Origin: Patiria pectinifera
Taxonomy: Eukaryota; Echinodermata; Asteroidea; Valvatida; Asterinidae
Direction of reading: 5' to 3'
Length of the DNA stretch: 64,000 nucleotides
NCBI GenBank assembly: GCA_029964075.1
Contig: CM057135.1
Location: forward strand, 29,253,366-29,317,365
Position 1 is the first letter of the stretch; every line of letters starts with the position of its first letter. This document shows, in pieces, positions 60,586-64,000 of this stretch. A program made the translations under genes and the position numbers. The notes below the pieces were generated by a model that was not told the DNA's origin, made no database searches, and worked only from the letters and a program-made list of their open reading frames with translations.

Positions 60586-61515
60586 AAAAGAGTTAAATTG
60601 AAAACGCTGAAAATAAGAGCAGGGTATTTACTAGAAAACAAAGTAAAACTAAAACAAAAAAATGAATTACTTCGGATTCGTATTTAAAAAAAAAAAAGAA
60701 TTTTCTTCGGGTCTTATCAGCAAATGTCATGATCATTATCATCGTCCTATACACTGTGCAGGAACCTCGCACGTTGGTTGAAGTGCAAACAAGCCAGTGC
60801 ACACAAAACCCAAGACATAAATAGGTAAATATTATGCAAGTTAAAACAAAAACATTTTGTACGTCGTGAAATTATAAAGCTTTTCAAGGAAACCGCTTTC
60901 TATTGCTTATAATGTGTGATTTTCGGTGAAAATTCATATTAGATAACCGAATTAAGCCGGAATAGTAACGATTATCTCCTGAAACGCAACTCTCATCTAC
61001 AAGTGCACCCTCATTGCTCTATATGAATTGACGAAATTTATTATGAAACAAAAAAATATTCAGCCCGCGCACAAATTGAAAGTGTATCTTAATTGCTGTT
61101 ACCATGGGGACGCCATGTCTCATGGCCTACGGCCATGGGCATCTAACAAAACATCAAACCTCCCATCCCCAGGGGAGTTTAGACAACCCCTCCCCGGGGA
61201 AGAAGGAAATCGAAGTCACGTCGAAACAAAAACATGGGACTGGCGTAACTCAATTTTCAGGGCGACTGAACGACGCGTTCCACACGCATGTATTTTTATT
61301 TTCATCTGCTTTCGAACGCAATCTGAAATAATTTCTCCCAAATTTGTTTCTTCAACTGGCTTCGATTGAATTGCTGAAATGAGTTTTTGCCCGTGATGTA
61401 TTTTATTATTGACGTAAATGGACGAGTTGTCCAAGGCGATTTGTAGTTTTTACGTTAGTGGTAGGATATTGAATGTCTTGCGGGATCCATCATCATCGAT
61501 GTTATGGACCTTTCT

Positions 61516-62023
61516 TACTAATAAATTCATAATTATGCACGCATGCGCATAAATGGGCCTGGCGTCAAGAGCCGAAAGCGGTCCATTGAAAAGTGTACGG
61601 GAATCCAAATATTCGGGTCATTTTCTCGCAATTTTCTCGTGATTCAGCCACGGTGAAACCCGCCGCGATTCAGCACAGCGATTCGGCCCGAAATATGGTG
61701 GATGGGTACCCCGAAGCACACGGGGTTTTTTTTTCACTCGTGCGGAAAGGAGCCCTGCTTATTTCCTTTGCCCCCGTGTGCACGGCACGAAATTACTTTT
61801 TAAAGTTTTTATTCTGTGCCCCCCCCCCAAAAAAAAACCACTTAGGCCAGAAAGTATTGCCTATGACAATCTAAATGGCTTTTCTACAGAAAAAAAAGTG
61901 ACAAATTCTGTAAAAGTTGAGAAAAAATGACCCGAATATTTGGATCCCTGTACATTTTCAATGCACCGCTTTTGGTTCTTGCTGCCAGGCCCATTTTTAT
62001 TTTTAAATATGAATTTATTAGTA
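61516..62023. mobile_element. 508-bp element with long inverted ends
   Basis: TACTAATAAATTCAT begins a left arm of about 115 bases whose reverse complement ends at 62023. The arms share ATGGGCCTGGC, CAAAAGCGGT-like, CATTGAAAA and ATCCAAATATTCGGGTCATT with scattered differences. The centre (about 61640-61900) is unique, includes a C9 run and is not coding. No certain target duplication was found. Confidence 0.75.
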
Positions 62024-63811
62024 GAACACCCATTACTCTAGCAAATGTTGCTACGGTAACGGGTCCGCAATAATTGGGAAATAATGCCAGGATATATCAA
62101 CTTCATTGCAACCAAATCTGTTTGCATAGTTAACACTTTCTTGTTTACTAGTTGCCATTTTAGACTTAGGTATGATTTGGGTGTAAATGCACCTGTTTGT
62201 TTCTCACTCACTATATACTGGTACTGTTAAATCCCATTGTGAGAGTGCTTGGGGTACCGGTAATCAATCTTGCCCATATACACATAATACAAGAACTAGC
62301 TGTAATTCTGTACGAGAGAAATATAAAACAAAATCCTCATCAATAGTGCATATTTGAATACCATACCGGTAGATGTTTGCGCGATTGTGGTAAAGGTCCT
62401 GCTGAGGGACGCGGTGCTGCATCTACAAAATGTATAGCTACACTCAAAACCTATGACCAGCTTTCACAATTCTATAGATATGCTAACCCGAGGCGCATTA
62501 TGTATGTTTTTGTTCTGTTTTCAAAGTGTTCCCATTAGGCCGTGTTCTTACCGTAAGGCAACATCCCTTCTAATTGCATGAGAAGTGTCAACATTCCTGT
62601 TGCAGTTACCGGGAACTAACCAACCGCAGAAAATGATTTAATTTGTAAATTATATTTTCAATTTGTGAATTTATATGTAGGACAGCAGAGGCGCATAGGC
62701 CTATTTTTGCACAGCGGGCTCGTTTTATGTCGTTCATGAGGGGAGGGTTGCTGCAATCGGATCACGAATGCCATCCTGCTCAGTGCTCACGAACCGACAT
62801 TATTAAATGCAAGAACTTCAAACAAACATGGGTGGGTTGAAAACAACCGCTTCATGTTCACCGAGTAAGCACAAATGAGCAGTGGACCAGTCAGACGCAA
62901 TGCAAATAACCTGAATTTTGGCTGGGTTTTGGCTGAGCAGAAAACTCGTCTCTGCTTACTCGTGTTTTCACCGTCATGAAACTGCCTTAGGCCGCAGAAG
63001 CTGAAATGTGCACGCGCTCCCCAAGCTCCGGAGACAAAACAGCTGCATTTTCCAAGAAATAAATCCGTCATTTTCACATTTTGTCGTGACAAAATCCTTA
63101 AAAGTAGAAATTGGGTTGGGGGGTCTTCCGATCGCAATTCGTCAATATCAACATAGTTTACGCAATATAGAGTTCTAAGATTACATTTTACCATTTTTTT
63201 TTAGGGGGCATCTGAAAAATATGCCTGTTGGCTCATAGTGTGGTATCTGCTGCTAATTACATATTCCGAAGACGTCATTTGTATACATTTAACATCTTTC
63301 AGCAATGTGTAATTCAAGACGGCGACTTATCTCTCGTAATGCAAGACGTGCAGACGGGTCCCCTGATATGGCGACATGCCTCCGAGTGCCATTATCGAAG
63401 ATATCATCAAAGGAGCAGTCTCTGCCACTCTGCATGGCTGTCAGATGATTAGTCTTTTTTTCGAGCTGCATTATCTTTGCCCATCATTCTTGAAGGGTTT
63501 AAAGTCACTGTGTGCACCCTGTGCGCCATTATGTGAGCCACGAGAGAAGGTCAAATGAAACATCATGATCTTTTCGAAGTTGTCAGAAACTTATATGAAA
63601 TTTTCATGTCAGTCAAAAATAACTTTAAAACTTAAAGCTATTTAAAACTTAAAGCCCTAATTCGGTGCATATGTGACTATCCCTGTCTCATTGTTTGGCC
63701 TATAGGTTGGAAAAGATCCTGCTGATTTCAGCTTTTTAGTGTTCTTTGTGTTGAAAAAAAAACCGCTGTGAATAACATAACAGATCGGTGTCCCTACAAT
63801 TGCTACAACGA
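62024..63811. other. Intergenic sequence, nothing recognised
   Basis: No exon, RNA gene or clear repeat was identified. The minus-strand frame at 62787-63194 (135 codons) is not recognisable and has no splice or promoter context. Confidence 0.5.
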
Positions 63812-63965
63812 GAGTCCTTTGAGGGGCTTGGTGGCAGCAAACACACCGGTGCTTTTCTATTGTTTACGTCATTTTGAACATGCGCACATTGGCTTAAAGT
63901 TAAACGTGACGTAGACAATTAAAAAGGACCGGTTTGTTTGCTGCCACCAACGTCTCAAAAGTCTC
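63812..63965. mobile_element. Foldback element with arms of about 65 bp
   Basis: The left arm contains GGTGGCAGCAAACACACCGG and the right arm CCGGTTTGTTTGCTGCCACC, which pair over 20 bases with one mismatch. Pairing extends outward (GAGTCCTTTGAG with CTCAAAAGTCTC) and inward (TTTACGTCA with TGACGTAGA). Non-coding and close to the window edge. Confidence 0.8.
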
Positions 63966-64000
63966 CCATTGTCTACGATGTCTGCGACGTCCCAAAATCG

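Overview
The window is intron-rich animal nuclear DNA with low coding density. It holds two well-supported multi-exon genes, both on the + strand, set among many short non-autonomous transposons, foldback repeats, G/C homopolymer runs and minisatellites. Exon-intron structure, gene families and repeat content suggest a marine invertebrate, most likely a deuterostome (echinoderm, hemichordate or amphioxus). That placement is an inference and I cannot fix the species. There are no operons, rRNA genes, intact tRNA genes or CRISPR arrays.

Region 1 (about 7.9-33 kb) holds a Cys-loop receptor subunit of the GABA-A/glycine type. Eight coding exons (7952-8094, 17877-17944, 21717-21940, 24494-24576, 26159-26311, 27236-27388, 31119-31342, 31926-32219) join in phase into 446 residues: extracellular ligand-binding domain, Cys-loop, M1-M4 and stop codon. 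The exon carrying the signal peptide was not found. The Pro-Ala-Arg at the M1-M2 turn predicts an anion channel. The M2 6' residue is Met instead of the usual Thr, and loops B and C lack the aromatics of a GABA-binding principal face.

Region 2 (about 45.2-54.3 kb) holds a BTB-BACK-Kelch (KLHL) gene. Eight coding exons join without a break into a complete 580-residue protein with six Kelch repeats, expected to be a Cullin-3 substrate adaptor. Just downstream lies about 1 kb of degenerate tandem copies of the last Kelch exon.

Between and around these genes are tentative gene starts. One is a possible first coding exon at 39013-39183, inside a promoter-like cluster. Another is a 5'-UTR-like exon ending in a donor near 59459, downstream of an 18-bp RFX-type palindrome. 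The rest is mainly repeats: a near-perfect 80-bp-arm foldback in KLHL intron 1, a Harbinger-like element with TAA flanks, a TIR family present as one single copy and one nested copy, paired hAT-like remnants, several other TIR elements, two 10-bp minisatellites and a 5-bp one. No link between the receptor gene and the KLHL gene is visible beyond adjacency and shared orientation.
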